A program made the translations under genes and the position numbers. This document shows, piece by piece, positions 36,342-47,130 of a DNA stretch of 64,000 nucleotides (the first letter of the stretch is position 1; the number at the start of each line of letters is the position of its first letter). The stretch is taken from contig JAQJVL010000005.1 in NCBI GenBank assembly GCA_035578905.1, forward strand, positions 426,347 through 490,346, given 5' to 3'. The notes beneath the pieces were generated by a model. That model was given only the letters and a program-made list of their open reading frames with translations, ran no database searches and was not told the DNA's origin. The stretch is from Stictocephala bisonia. Lineage: Eukaryota; Arthropoda; Insecta; Hemiptera; Membracidae.

Positions 36342-36764
36342 TTAAGAGTCTGCAGAGGCTGTCGATCATGTTGGTTTTAATCCCATAAGAACAATGTTAT
36401 TTGTGAATCCATATTTTCCGTTATTTATTGACCAAAAGTTGTGTATGAGGTGTTATTTTAAACGTTATCATATTGTGCATCGGGGTTGCTTTTGATATTT
36501 TTAATACATACGCATTGTTTTGAAAAATATGTGAAAATAAAAACTTCAAACTAAATATTTTTATATTTTTTTCTATAAAACTAATTAGGAATTCGCAAAG
36601 CAATTACAACGCGCAATTTAAGTTTTTATCAAATTCAATATGTTTGGAAACAATTTGAAAATAATTTCTTAGTTTGGATACGCATGATCGTATGTCCGGT
36701 TCAAAAATAACGTTGTTCTCATGGGCTAAAACCAACATGGCCGACAGCCTCCGCAGACTATTAA
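36342..36764. mobile_element. TTAA-flanked foldback MITE, copy 3
   Basis: TTAA at 36342-36345 and 36761-36764. Left end GAGTCTGCAGAGGCTGTCG, right end inverse (CGACAGCCTCCGCAGAC plus TA). Inward inverted similarity includes CATGTTGGTTTTA / AAAACCAACATG and the ATAAGAACAATG region. It is 423 bp, similar to copies 1 and 2, and has no coding capacity. Confidence 0.87.
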
Positions 36765-37363
36765 TGTATATATTTAAGGTTTAAAAAACGTGTCTTCATA
36801 ATGAAAACAGAAAGTTGCGTTACTTCTCTGTATGTTAACAAACAGTTCTATCAAATAGTTTGTTATCGATTAGTTTTAAATGAGTATACACGAATAAAAT
36901 AAAGGGTTATGTCCGTACATTGTTTAGAAGAGTACACTGGTTTCATTTCCCCATGTTTCGCACATAAGAGAATCCTAAACAAGCCTCATGTCCGTCGGTC
37001 AGCTCGTTTCCTGCAGGAAAAGAAATGAAAATCAATTCATACAGGGTGTCTCTGATAAGCTCTCTTAGCTATTGTTTCTGGTTCATTTAGAACCACAAGT
37101 ATCATATTTATATTGTTCAAAACACCTCGGTTATCCTTGTTGCCGCCATTTTGTTTTTTATTAATTTTACATTTATATCTATAAAAAACGTGTGTTAAGC
37201 TGGAATGTTGTATGGTCCTTTATAATTTTAAAAAAATATTGGTTATCCTGCATCAAAAGTCTCAAAATGGTGGCCATTTCAATTTTAAATCCTAAATAAC
37301 ACATTATCCAATAATTATATTAAAAATTACAGATAATAATACTATAGGAAATTCAATTCCAAA
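36765..37363. other. Non-coding stretch
   Basis: AT-rich. From 37044 (CAGGGTGTC) it has the feel of an old repeat running into the foldback at 37364. No gene. Confidence 0.4.
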
Positions 37364-37716
37364 GATATAACCGTTTTAAAAATCTGATAAAAAATAACTA
37401 AGAAAAGATAATTTATGTGACAGTATGTACAATAACTGCTTAGTTTGGATACGCCTGCATAATGTGCACCACACATGTAATAATAATAACAGCTGATAAT
37501 AATAAAGCAATTTGTGATAGTCTTAAATCAGATGTTTACATACACCTTATTGTTGTACTAGTCAGCTGATTTAAGACTATCACAAATTACTTTATTATTA
37601 TCAGCTGTTACGTGTGTTGTGCACATTATACTGGCATATTTCATTGTACATACTGTCTGTCACATAAATTATCTTTTCTTCCTTATTTTTCATCCTATTT
37701 TTAAAACCGTTATATC
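37364..37716. mobile_element. 353-bp foldback (long inverted repeat)
   Basis: GATATAACCGTTTTAAAAAT at 37364 is the inverse of ATTTTTAAAACCGTTATATC ending at 37716 (one mismatch). Further inward the arms match at AAGATAATTTATGTGACAG and CAGCTGATAATAATAAAG, and near the centre at TTTGTGATAGTCTTAAATCA. The loop is roughly 35 bp near 37530-37565. There is no coding capacity and no obvious target duplication. It is not related to the TTAA family. It may be the core of a larger repeat starting near 37044. Confidence 0.8.
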
Positions 37717-38303
37717 ATCCGAGTAGTAGAACAGTATTAGGAAATTACGCCAAACACGGTATAAGAGGTTAAAATTTTACATTTTGTTTAGTTCTTTTAA
37801 AATTCATTCTTAGAGAAAACCATTTGAAATAATACAATTCTCTCAGAAGTAAATACTTTTTTTATAACAAAAACTGTTGATAAAACTTGATTTTGTGTTA
37901 ATTAGACATAAAGTCAGGTTAAAATAAGGTGACTTTGTAAATTTCAGTCAGTAATCCCAGTTATTCGGTCGCTATATTTAGTAATATTCTAGTTATTCAA
38001 TAATATACGGTATTTAATACTTTTCCTTTTTTTTTAATGTCCACATTGTTTCGCCGATTTCAAATGTAAAAAAAAACAAAAAAAAACACTATTTTAGGAG
38101 GCAAGAAATAATGTTGATTATGCAGACTGAGGAAGGATGAGGTCTCAAGGAGGATGCCGTGTGCAGCAGACAGGCCGCCCCCTACGCCAACCACTACACA
38201 TGGCTTATACAGTAGTAGTTTATCATGAACCATGTTTATAAAAGGTTGTTGAATGAAAAATCAATTTCGAATATAATATTGCAGTGGATCAAAGACACAT
38301 TTT

Positions 38304-38695
38304 AAAATGTATACAGTAAGTCCCGTCACATTTATTAAAATGTATACAGTAAGTCCCGTCACATTTATTAAAATGTATACAGTAAGTCCTGTCACATTTA
38401 TTAAATGTAAACAGTAAGTCCCGTCACATTTATTAAATGTATACAGTAAGTCCCGTCACATTTATTAAATGTATACAGTAAGTCCCGTCACATTTATTAA
38501 ATGTATACAGTAAGTCCCGTCACATTTATTAAATGTATACAGTAAGTCCCGTCACATTTATTAAATGTATACAGTAAGTCCCGTCACATTTATTAAATGT
38601 ATACAGTAAGTCCCGTCACATTTATTAAATGTATACAGTAAGTCCCGTCACATTTATTAAATGCATACAGTAATTCCCGTCACATTTATTAAATT
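38304..38695. repeat. 32-bp tandem array
   Basis: About twelve units of AAATGTATACAGTAAGTCCC + GTCACATTTATT. The central ones are identical. The first two units are one base longer (AAAATG) and edge units have single changes (GTAAAC, GCATAC, AATTCCC). It contains the GTATAC palindrome. Confidence 0.95.
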
Positions 38696-38980
38696 ATTTA
38701 TTACATACTGTATTAAAAATAATATGAAGATTAGATTCTGAAATGAAAATAAAATAGCTAAGATTACATTTTACAGGCGAAGTATTCTGTGGCACAAGGA
38801 CTGTTGTCTCCCCAAACATCTGTAAAATATTTACTAATTATATTTCTCACTACTTTAATAGGATACTTATCTTTTGTAGTAAGATCAAATTTCTTAACAT
38901 TGGTTTATAAAGTTAAATTTCATGCTCAAGTTCAATTTAAAACATCAGTAGTACATTAAATATTGTAAGTTGTATTAATA
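38696..38980. other. AT-rich spacer left of the LINE
   Basis: Nothing recognised except AAGTTGTATTAATA at 38967-38980, a candidate target-site copy for the adjacent LINE. Confidence 0.4.
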
Positions 38981-38983
38981 CAT

Positions 38984-39015
<32 letters not shown>

Positions 39016-39017
39016 TG

Positions 39018-39023
39018 TTTATT
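39018..39023 (-). terminator. Polyadenylation signal of the LINE
   Basis: AATAAA on the minus strand in the context GGCAAAATAAACATTATT, directly before the TTA-repeat tail. Placement at the extreme 3' end fits a LINE with a microsatellite tail in place of poly(A). Confidence 0.65.
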
Positions 39024-39519
39024 TTGCCAAAAATCAAGTACAAAACAGTACATTTTCATATACAAGTACACAACACAGTTTTTACAATACCATGAGTTCA
39101 AAATATAACAACAAAGGTAGAATAAATTAACACAATAACAATATAAATAAATATAAGGCAAAATAAATAGGAATCCCCTAGGCAAAGCCTGAACTGGGAT
39201 CTCCATCACTTGTTTTAAACAAAAAGAATGAAACGGCTAGCAGCGAAACGTAACACATAGTTTAAAAATTATGTATGAAAAAGAAATTGATTAAAAAACG
39301 TACTGTGCTATTGAATGGAAATTATTTCTTTGTAACTTCAATGGTAAAAATCTCCTTCACCAACATACCAAGTAATTATATTTACAATTCAAAGAAATAA
39401 AAAGACACTAAAGAGATAGTGACAAATACTAATAAGCAAACAAATAGATGTACAAAAAACACATAGGAAATTCAGGCAAGAAGTAAGTGCAAGCGATTCA
39501 AAATGTATCAAGACTCAAC

Positions 39520-42426
39520 CTACTTTACTATTTTTAATATTTTATCGACAGCTTCTTGTTCAAAAAGCCATTTTTTCAATTTTGTCAAAAACTCTCTCTG
39601 TGTTGTGAAGTCGCCAATTTTATAACTAATTATGTTAAATAATCGTGGTGCAAAACTACTGTAAAATATTTGATGTATATTTAAATTTGATTTAGGCACA
39701 CTAACGACTTGGTACCGCCTAAGATTGTAACTAGGCTGTCTTGTTATTGAAAAAGCAGAGCTTCTAATGTAAAACATTTTTAGGACTTTAAAAATGTATA
39801 AATGCCGTAGAGGAAGAATTTTCATCTCAACAAACAGTGGCCAAGTATGTTCAAACCTTGTCTTTTTCGAAATAAGTCTGATGAATCTTTTTTGAAAAAT
39901 TACTATCGGATATAAGGTAGTACTGTATGTCCCACCCCAGCATGTGATACCATAGCTTATCCTGGATCCTACAAGAGCGTGATATACATTGACTAAAATT
40001 TTGTTAGACCCACACAACTGATTTAATAGGTAAAATTTTCTCAAACTGAAATAAAGCTCTTTTTTTAATTTTGAAATATGGTTTTTCCAGGTCAATTGAT
40101 AATCAATGATTAAACCTAAATATTTCATATTATTGACTTGCTGTAATTCCAAACAGTCACAATCAGGAACAAGCGGAACAAGGCATTTAGTTTCATGAAA
40201 TTTAAGTGGGAAATTAAATTTGGAATCGAATCTCAGACTGAATAACATGAACTTGGTTTTTTCGCTTAATATCATAAAGTTTTTGTCAAACCATAACCTT
40301 AGGAAAAATAAATCTTTTGACATTGATTGGTAAAGCGAATTTAAGTCATGGTTTGTATAAACAAAAGCAGTGTCATCGGCAAACGCAACCAATTTACCAT
40401 TAAAACAACCATTACAAAGATCATTGACATAAATTAAAAAAAGTATTGGTCCCAAAACAGAACCCTGCGGAACACCAAATTCAATTTTCCCTGGATCTCC
40501 TATGACGCCACCAATGTTTACCCTTTGTTCTCTCCCCGTGAGATAACTAGAAAACCAGTCAAGTGGTAAACCTCTAATACCAGCCAGCCATAACTTATGA
40601 AGTAAAATTTCATGATCAATCGTGTCGAAAGCTTTTGTAATATCAATGAACAATGCAGATACCTTTTTACTATTATTAATTGGCTCGTAAACTGATTCCA
40701 TGAATGAAAGTAAGGCATCCTCAGTAGACATACCCTCTCGAAACCCAAACTGATTATTACTAAAGAATTTGTTTTTATTAAGAAATGAAAGTAACTGCTT
40801 TTTAACAACCTTTTCCAATATTTTTGAAAAAACTGAGAGCAAAGAAATTGGACGGTAACAGTTTGGCTGTGTAGGGTCCCCACGTTTGAAGATTGGAACT
40901 ACTATTGCACTTTTTAAGCATCTAGGAAATTCCCCTGTCATAAGACTGAAGTTATAGAGATATGTTAATATCGGAATAATACTGGGAGCTATTTTTTTTA
41001 TCATCGTTGAACTGACCTTGTCAAATCCTGGTGATTTGTTGTTTTTCAGACTAGAAATAAATGAAGAAACATCCTCACTTAAAATAGGTTGCATAAAAAA
41101 AGATTTAAGATTGATGCGTTGATTGAATACGTTGTCGAAAACCGTGTGCTGTGCTAGATTCGATTGATCTATTTGACCTCTCAATTTCCGAGGGGCATTT
41201 AAAAAATGTGAATTGAATTCATTGGCGATAAGTTTAGGTTCGTGTATAATACAAGATTCCCCAACTACCTCCCTTATTACAGTATTTTTTGTATTTTCAC
41301 CAATTAGTTCGTCAACTATTTTCCATTGTGACTTAACATCATTGATCGAACCCTCAAACCTATCTCTAAAAAATGACTCCTTTGAACTTTTTAATTCTAA
41401 ATTTAATTTATTTCGAAAATTAGTGTAATACTGTTTAAGTTTTACATTATTTGGATTTTTCATCAATAACTTGTAAATTTTTTTTCTCTTTTGAAGCTTA
41501 AATGACAGCCTGTCAGTAGTCCAAGGTTTTAATTTATGCACCTGTTTACTTTTATTTGAACGTACATCAAACTTGCATTTACCTATACTTAATTCTAACA
41601 CATCAATAAAGCATTGGAAAGCATCAGACACAGTATTTTTTTCATATACACAAGCCCAATCTACATTAATAAGTTCAGCAGTAAGTTTTTCCAAATCAAT
41701 CTGGCTATAGTACTCTTCAGTATCTTTAATTATTGGATTGCAAAAGTGAATTGAAAACAGAACAGTAGAATGATCAGTTAAATTATAATGGAAAACATTA
41801 GCTTTGAAGTCAAACTGAAGATTGCCCTTTTTAAAGAACCGTACAAAAACATGATCTAAACATGTAGACGAATTTCCTATAATTCTAGTGGGTTCATTAA
41901 CTAAATTAAACATCCCCTTGCTGCTCAAAAGGCTCAAATAATTATCGCTCTCAGCTGACTGACTCAATATATCTAAATTCATATCACCTACCAATACAAT
42001 ATTACGATTTCCTAGACCCGTTAATACATCCTCAATATCATCAATGAATGCGGAGCGCAAGGCAGAGTGGAGACGGTAGACTGCGATCAGTGTAAAGCGC
42101 TCAAGGTCACTGACTCTGACGTCTAGCTGCAGAACATCAGCTGATCTAATATCATCTCTCTCACTCACACCGCTACACTGATAACAGTCGCGGACGTACA
42201 CTATGGTACCTCCCGCCCTGTACTCCTCATTACAATTAGCAAAAGCATTGTAGCCAGAAATTTTATAATAATTTAATTCAGCTTTACTAATCCATGTCTC
42301 AGTTAAAACTATTATATCAGGAAATAATCGAGCAGATTCTAATTCACTTAAAAATAAATTGAAATTCTGCCTTACGCTTCTAATATTTTGATTTAAAACT
42401 ACTATACTATTAGTGTTATTAATATT
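39520..42426 (-). CDS. LINE ORF2: APE endonuclease and reverse transcriptase
   Basis: The open frame runs from just after a TGA (42429-42427) to 39520, about 968 codons. The N-terminal APE-type endonuclease, which nicks the target for primed reverse transcription, keeps its key motifs: VLNQNIRS, LTETWI (~42), LVGDMNLD (~145), STCLDHVF and LTDHS (~216). The reverse transcriptase follows: PIFKRGDPTQPNCYRPIS (~515), QFGFREG, DITKAFDTIDHE (~595), GVPQGSVLGPILF (~654), catalytic FADDT (~682) and YLGLIID...W (~770). The C-terminus is a typical jockey/CR1 tail with no RNase H. The first ~75 codons contain no AUG, and the first GTG (42201) lies inside the endonuclease, so initiation must be non-AUG or by reinitiation, or the start codon has been lost. 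No internal stop or frameshift is seen. Confidence 0.93.
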   Translation of the reverse strand, partial: NINNTNSIVVLNQNIRSVRQNFNLFLSELESARLFPDIIVLTETWISKAELNYYKISGYNAFANCNEEYRAGGTIVYVRDCYQCSGVSERDDIRSADVLQLDVRVSDLERFTLIAVYRLHSALRSAFIDDIEDVLTGLGNRNIVLVGDMNLDILSQSAESDNYLSLLSSKGMFNLVNEPTRIIGNSSTCLDHVFVRFFKKGNLQFDFKANVFHYNLTDHSTVLFSIHFCNPIIKDTEEYYSQIDLEKLTAELINVDWACVYEKNTVSDAFQCFIDVLELSIGKCKFDVRSNKSKQVHKLKPWTTDRLSFKLQKRKKIYKLLMKNPNNVKLKQYYTNFRNKLNLELKSSKESFFRDRFEGSINDVKSQWKIVDELIGENTKNTVIREVVGESCIIHEPKLIANEFNSHFLNAPRKLRGQIDQSNLAQHTVFDNVFNQRINLKSFFMQPILSEDVSSFISSLKNNKSPGFDKVSSTMIKKIAPSIIPILTYLYNFSLMTGEFPRCLKSAIVVPIFKRGDPTQPNCYRPISLLSVFSKILEKVVKKQLLSFLNKNKFFSNNQFGFREGMSTEDALLSFMESVYEPINNSKKVSALFIDITKAFDTIDHEILLHKLWLAGIRGLPLDWFSSYLTGREQRVNIGGVIGDPGKIEFGVPQGSVLGPILFLIYVNDLCNGCFNGKLVAFADDTAFVYTNHDLNSLYQSMSKDLFFLRLWFDKNFMILSEKTKFMLFSLRFDSKFNFPLKFHETKCLVPLVPDCDCLELQQVNNMKYLGLIIDYQLTWKNHISKLKKELYFSLRKFYLLNQLCGSNKILVNVYHALVGSRISYGITCWGGTYSTTLYPIVIFQKRFIRLISKKTRFEHTWPLFVEMKILPLRHLYIFKVLKMFYIRSSAFSITRQPSYNLRRYQVVSVPKSNLNIHQIFYSSFAPRLFNIISYKIGDFTTQREFLTKLKKWLFEQEAVDKILKIVK

Positions 42427-42430
42427 TCAC

Positions 42431-42450
42431 AAAAAAAAAAAAAAAAAAAA
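42431..42450. repeat. A20/T20 homopolymer between LINE ORFs
   Basis: Twenty A on the plus strand (T on the LINE coding strand), ending two bases before the TGA that opens the ORF2 frame. It could be an unstable tract or a lost start region. Slippage does not join the two frames, because all three frames upstream or downstream are closed. Confidence 0.9.
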
Positions 42451-42518
42451 GTGTCGGATTGATAACTAATACTAGCCTAAATATACAATTTTCTAACCTC
42501 ATTTCCACAAACTGTAGT

Positions 42519-43493
42519 TCACAATTTATCCAGGTCCGCCAGCGAAGTTACAACTTTCACAGGTTCGCCATCCGCCTTCCTCATTAATATCTTGCCTCCT
42601 CTGATCCATAGATACGTGTAATGTTTTTCACTTTTCTTTTCCCGGGCTGCGTTCAGAAGTCGGCGTCGTCCAGGGCTCAGGCTTTCATTAATATATATAG
42701 GCATCGCAGGACTTGCAGTTAGGCCTATATCGTGCGTATTTAAATTACGCTTCACTCGCCTTTTTTGGAGGACAGCCTCAGCATCCATGCGTCGGGTCAT
42801 CTTCACTATAATTCCAGGGGGCTTGCCAGATCCTTCCCTGTTTCGCAGTCTATGGCAAGCACTGATCATATTTTCATCTATCGTCAGGTCCAAGGCTCGC
42901 CCCACTGTTTTCACCACCTCGACGATCTGTTCTCCTCTATCAGCCGGGATACCGTGTATCTCGATAGTATCCCTCCTGGAATACTGTTCGATGTCGTCCA
43001 TACGGCTCTCGAGCATAGCGACCTTATTCCTGAGGGCAGTGTTTTCTGTGGAGAGTTTGTTTACAAGTTCTAAGAGTGCTGACATTTCCTCTCCTTGTTT
43101 ACTAACCAGGCCTTTAGTCTCCTTTAACTCTTCAAAGGCAGTGTTGATCGATTTGCCCAGTCCAGCTTCAACTCCTCTCAGGTCCTTTCTCAATTCCGAT
43201 ACTAGATTAAAAACATCCTCATTGGTAATGGTAGAGGTCATAGATGACTCAAGGGCCATGCTCTTACGTCGTTCCTTGGCGCAAACTTCACACCTCCATA
43301 CGGTATTGTTCTCGACGTAATACTGAATGTCGTCAGGTGTAAGATCGACACATTTTCCATGAAATGACAATTTACATTCAGCACAATCCGCCCATTCTAT
43401 TTGAATCCGCCCTCTTCCCCCATTATCAAATATGGAAGAGGACATTAAAGTACGCACTGTTATAACTAACAGAACATGTTGGTATCTTCCCAT
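42519..43493 (-). CDS. LINE ORF1: RNA-binding chaperone-type protein
   Basis: The frame encodes 324 residues, or 308 from the internal Met at 43445, which I prefer because the preceding residues look like translated leader. Near the N-terminus is a PHD-like zinc-binding segment: DCAEC, SFHGKC and WRCEVC supply C-C, H-C and C-C pairs. The first Cys pair expected of a full PHD finger is absent; IFDNG occupies its position. A coiled coil rich in Glu, Leu and Lys (about 95-165) precedes a C-terminal half starting RDTIEIHGIP, of the type found in insect LINE ORF1 proteins. Such proteins bind element RNA and trimerise. The 90-bp gap to ORF2 includes the T20 tract. Function is inferred from position and architecture. 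Confidence 0.85.
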   Translation of the reverse strand: MGRYQHVLLVITVRTLMSSSIFDNGGRGRIQIEWADCAECKLSFHGKCVDLTPDDIQYYVENNTVWRCEVCAKERRKSMALESSMTSTITNEDVFNLVSELRKDLRGVEAGLGKSINTAFEELKETKGLVSKQGEEMSALLELVNKLSTENTALRNKVAMLESRMDDIEQYSRRDTIEIHGIPADRGEQIVEVVKTVGRALDLTIDENMISACHRLRNREGSGKPPGIIVKMTRRMDAEAVLQKRRVKRNLNTHDIGLTASPAMPIYINESLSPGRRRLLNAAREKKSEKHYTYLWIRGGKILMRKADGEPVKVVTSLADLDKL

Positions 43494-43543
43494 ATTTGTA
43501 CAGTATATTAATCGTGTATGTTAAGTTAAAAGTTGCATTAAAA

Positions 43544-43816
43544 GTAAATTTACCAAACTCTACCTAATACTGTTAGATAAATGTACATAAAAATTCATCT
43601 GAGGTGGATTCAATTAATAGAAATAAACTTGTTATGCGCTTGATAAGAAATTAAGGTACATTTTGAAGTAAAAGGTTTGTGCCGTAGACGTTTAACAAGA
43701 ATTTCGCGGAATTTTACATTAAATTCATGTTTAACCGTGCAAATTACGCAAATTCTCCGAATTAAATATCTAGGACTTAAGCGTAATTATAAGACAATCT
43801 TCAATAGATAAGTTCT
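43544..43816. other. AT-rich spacer
   Basis: Nothing recognised between the LINE and the next array. Confidence 0.5.
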
Positions 43817-44985
43817 TGGTCACATATCAAAATGAATATGGTGAATACTCAACCTAATTATACCTGAATATTCCTGATCTCATATTAAAATGTAATATGG
43901 TGTATACCAACCTAAATATACCTGAATCTGATCTCATATCAAAAGACAATATGGTGAATACTCAACCCAAATATTCCTGAAAATTCCTGATCTCATATCA
44001 AAATGTAATATGGTGAATACTCAACCTAAATATACCTGAATATTCCTGATCTCATATCAAAATTTAATATGGTGAATACTCAAGCTAAATATACCTGAAA
44101 ATTCCTGATCTCATATCAAAATGTAATATGGTGTATACCAACCTAAATATACCTGAATATTCCTGATCTCATATCAAAATGAATATGGTGAATATTCAAC
44201 CTAATTATACCTGAATATTCCTGATCTCATATCAAAATGTAATATGGTGAATACTCAAATTAATTATACCTGAATATTCCTGATCTCATATCAAAATGAA
44301 TATGGTGTATACCAACCTAAATATACCTGAATATTCCTGATCCGATATCAAAAGTCAATGTGGTGAATACTCAACCCAAATATTCCTGAAAATTCCTGAT
44401 CTCATATCAAAATTAATATGGTGAATACTCAACCTAATTATACCTGAATATTCCTGATCTCATACAAAAATGTAATATGGTGAATACTCAACCTAATTAT
44501 ACCTGAATATTCCTGACCTCATATCAAAATGAATATGGTGTATACCAACCTAAATATACCTGCATATTCCTGATCTCATATCAAAATGTAATATGGTGAA
44601 TACTCAACCTAAATATACCTGAATATTCCTGATATCATATCAAAATGAATATGGTGACTTCTCAACCTAAATATACCTGAATATTCCTGATCTCATATCA
44701 AAATGAATATGGTGAATACTCAACCTAAATATACCTGAATATTCCTGATATCATATCAAAATGAATATGGTGAATACTCAACCTAAATATACCTGAATAT
44801 TCCTGATCTCATATGAAAATGAATATTTCGAATACTCAACCTAAATATACCTGAATATTCCTGATCTCATATCAAAATGTAATATGGTGAATACTCAACC
44901 AACATATATCTGAATATTCCTGATGTCATATCAAAATGTAATATGGTAGATACTCACTAAACACAAATATACCTGATTGTTTCTG
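43817..44985. repeat. 57-60-bp tandem array
   Basis: About twenty units of AATATACCTGAATATTCCTG, ATCTCATATCAAAATGAATA, TGGTGAATACTCAACCT. Length differences come mostly from GTAATATGG against GAATATGG and from TATACCAACC against ATACTCAACC. The variants are interspersed, which suggests gene-conversion-like exchange. No coding frame. Confidence 0.95.
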
Positions 44986-45889
44986 ACCGTAAATCACAGA
45001 GTGATATGATGGAAAATTAACCTAACAAAGTTTGACCTATCAGCCAAACTTTTTTTCAAAATATCAAGTTAATAACGAGCAAAATCTGTCTGATATGCGT
45101 TTCCAAACCTGTAATACGTTTTTTTCAGTTTAGGTCTACAACATTTTCCAAACCACTTCGTCCAAATCAAAAAGTTTTATTGAAAGTTATTATTATTATT
45201 TTTATATTTTAAAATGCGACGAATAATTAGTCTCAAGGTACTGCACCTGGTAATCGTTAGTAGCTAGAAACTGGGGCAGTGTCTGCCTTAATTGTTTGTC
45301 TAACTCTCATCAAAATGGACAGATAACGAGCCTGATGGACTGTTTGTTTGTCCCAGCAAAATTGATAAAAATACTTACAATAGAATAGAATAAAAAAGAA
45401 AAAATCTTTATTGTAGGAGGTAGTACATCACGAGTAGTAGAGATAATAAAAAGAACAATGACCAAACAATAACTTTTCAACACGGCACAAAGCACACCAT
45501 AATAATGTTAAGTAATTATATACTAATAATAATTAAATAAAAAACACACACACACACACATATATATTTTAAATTAAAAGTTGTTAATCAAAACTGTATC
45601 TTACAAACAATTGCCACAACAGGCCAAAAGGTATAATTTTTAGGGAACCAAATCGCAAAAATCTGTAGCTCCTCAGGCACATATATAAGCATTAAAGAAA
45701 TAAAACAATTTTCAACAAAGGCAAATGATTTATTCTCATGATCGTATAACCGGTCAAGAAATATTTTATACTTACATAGAAAAAAAAGTTCAAGAAATAC
45801 TTTATATTAATGATAACAAAACAAATATGGAAATTCGTAACAATTACTACAGCAAAAAAATAAAAAAAAATAGCTTATAGCGATAGCAA
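44986..45889. other. AT-rich spacer between arrays
   Basis: No gene. A short CA/TA microsatellite is at 45543-45570. Confidence 0.5.
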
Positions 45890-47130
45890 ATCAGGTACAA
45901 GATATGCTTTATAGTTACAAATCCAAAACAGGTACAGGATATACTTTATAGTTACAACACCAAATCAGGTACAAGATATGCTTTATAGTTACAACACCAA
46001 ATCAGGTACAAGATATGCTTTATAGTTACAAATCCAAATCAAGTACAAGATATGCTTTATAGTTACAAATCCAAATCAAGTACAAGATATGCTTTATAGA
46101 GTTACAACACCAAATCAGGTAAATCATATGCTTTATAGTTACGACTCCAAATCAGGTACCGGATGTGCTTTATAGTTACGACTCCAAATCAGGTACCGGA
46201 TAGGCTTTATAGTTACGACTCCAAATCAGGACCGGATAGGCTTTATAGTTACGACTCCAAATCAGTTACTGGATATGCTTTATAGTTACGATAGCAAATC
46301 AGGTACCAGATATGCTTTATAATTACGGCTCCAAATCAGGACCGGATATGCTTTATAGTTACGACTCTAAATCAGGTACCAGATATGCTTTATAATTACG
46401 GCTCCAAATCAGGTACCGGATGTGCTTTATAGTTACGCCTCCAAATCAGGTACCGGATATGCTTTATAATTACGGCTCCAAATCAGGTACTGGACATGCT
46501 TTATAATTACGGCTCCAAATCAGGTACCAGATATGCTTTATAGTTACGACTCCAAATCAGGTACCAGATATGCTTTATAATTACGGCTCCAAATCAGATA
46601 CCAGATATGCTTTATAATTACGGCTCCAAATCAGGTACCGGATGTGCTTTATAGTTACGACTCCAAATCAGGTACCGGATAGGCTTTATAGTTACGACTC
46701 CAAATCAGTTACTGGATATTCTTTATAGTTACGATAGCAAATCAGGTACCAGATATGCTTTATAATTACGGCTCCAAATCAGGACCGGATATGCTTTATA
46801 GTTACGACTCCAAATCAGGTACCGGATATGCTTTATAGTTACGACTCCAAATCAGTTACTGGATATTCTTTATAGTTACGATAGCAAATCAGGTACCAGA
46901 TATGCTTTATAATTACGGCTCCAAATCAGGACCGGATATGCTTTATAGTTACGACTCCAAATCAGGTACCGGATATGCTTTATAGTTACGACTCCAAATC
47001 AGGTACTGGATATGCTTTATAGTTACGATAGCAAATCAGGTACCGGATATGCTTTATAATTACGACTCCAAATCAGGTACAAGATATTCTTTATAATTAC
47101 GACTCCAAATCAGGTACCGGATATGCTTTA
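45890..47130. repeat. 37-bp tandem array
   Basis: About 33 units of ATATGCTTTATAGTTACGAC + TCCAAATCAGGTACCGG. Left units (before 46130) use ACAACACC/ACAAATCC and ACAAGAT. Right units use ACGACTCC, ACGGCTCC or ACGATAGC and often carry a GGTACC (KpnI) palindrome. Multi-unit blocks repeat (for example the order AGATATG-GGCTCC-GACCGG around 46300, 46740 and 46890), showing higher-order duplication. Confidence 0.95.

Larger units (their letters stand above)
38981..43529 (-). mobile_element. Near-complete LINE (jockey/CR1-like non-LTR retrotransposon)
   Basis: Two consecutive minus-strand open frames, ORF1 then ORF2, are followed by a ~500-bp 3' UTR, an AATAAA signal (39018-39023 complement) and a microsatellite tail of TTA repeats (38984-39013). 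The right-hand flank at 43530-43543 (AAGTTGCATTAAAA) resembles the left-hand flank at 38967-38980 (AAGTTGTATTAATA) at 12 of 14 positions, a plausible target-site duplication. That would fix the element at about 4.55 kb with only a short 5' UTR. Both frames are open over their domains, so this is a young copy. A 20-T homopolymer on the coding strand lies between ORF1 and ORF2. Confidence 0.88.

Noticed and set aside
38119..38215. GC-rich patch as a host exon
   Set aside because: One 33-codon open frame, but no pyrimidine tract at the acceptor and no donor on the plus strand; the minus strand is no better.
38937..39209. 90-codon minus-strand frame with a poly-Leu stretch
   Set aside because: It lies in the LINE 3' UTR, and the Leu run is the TTA microsatellite tail read through.
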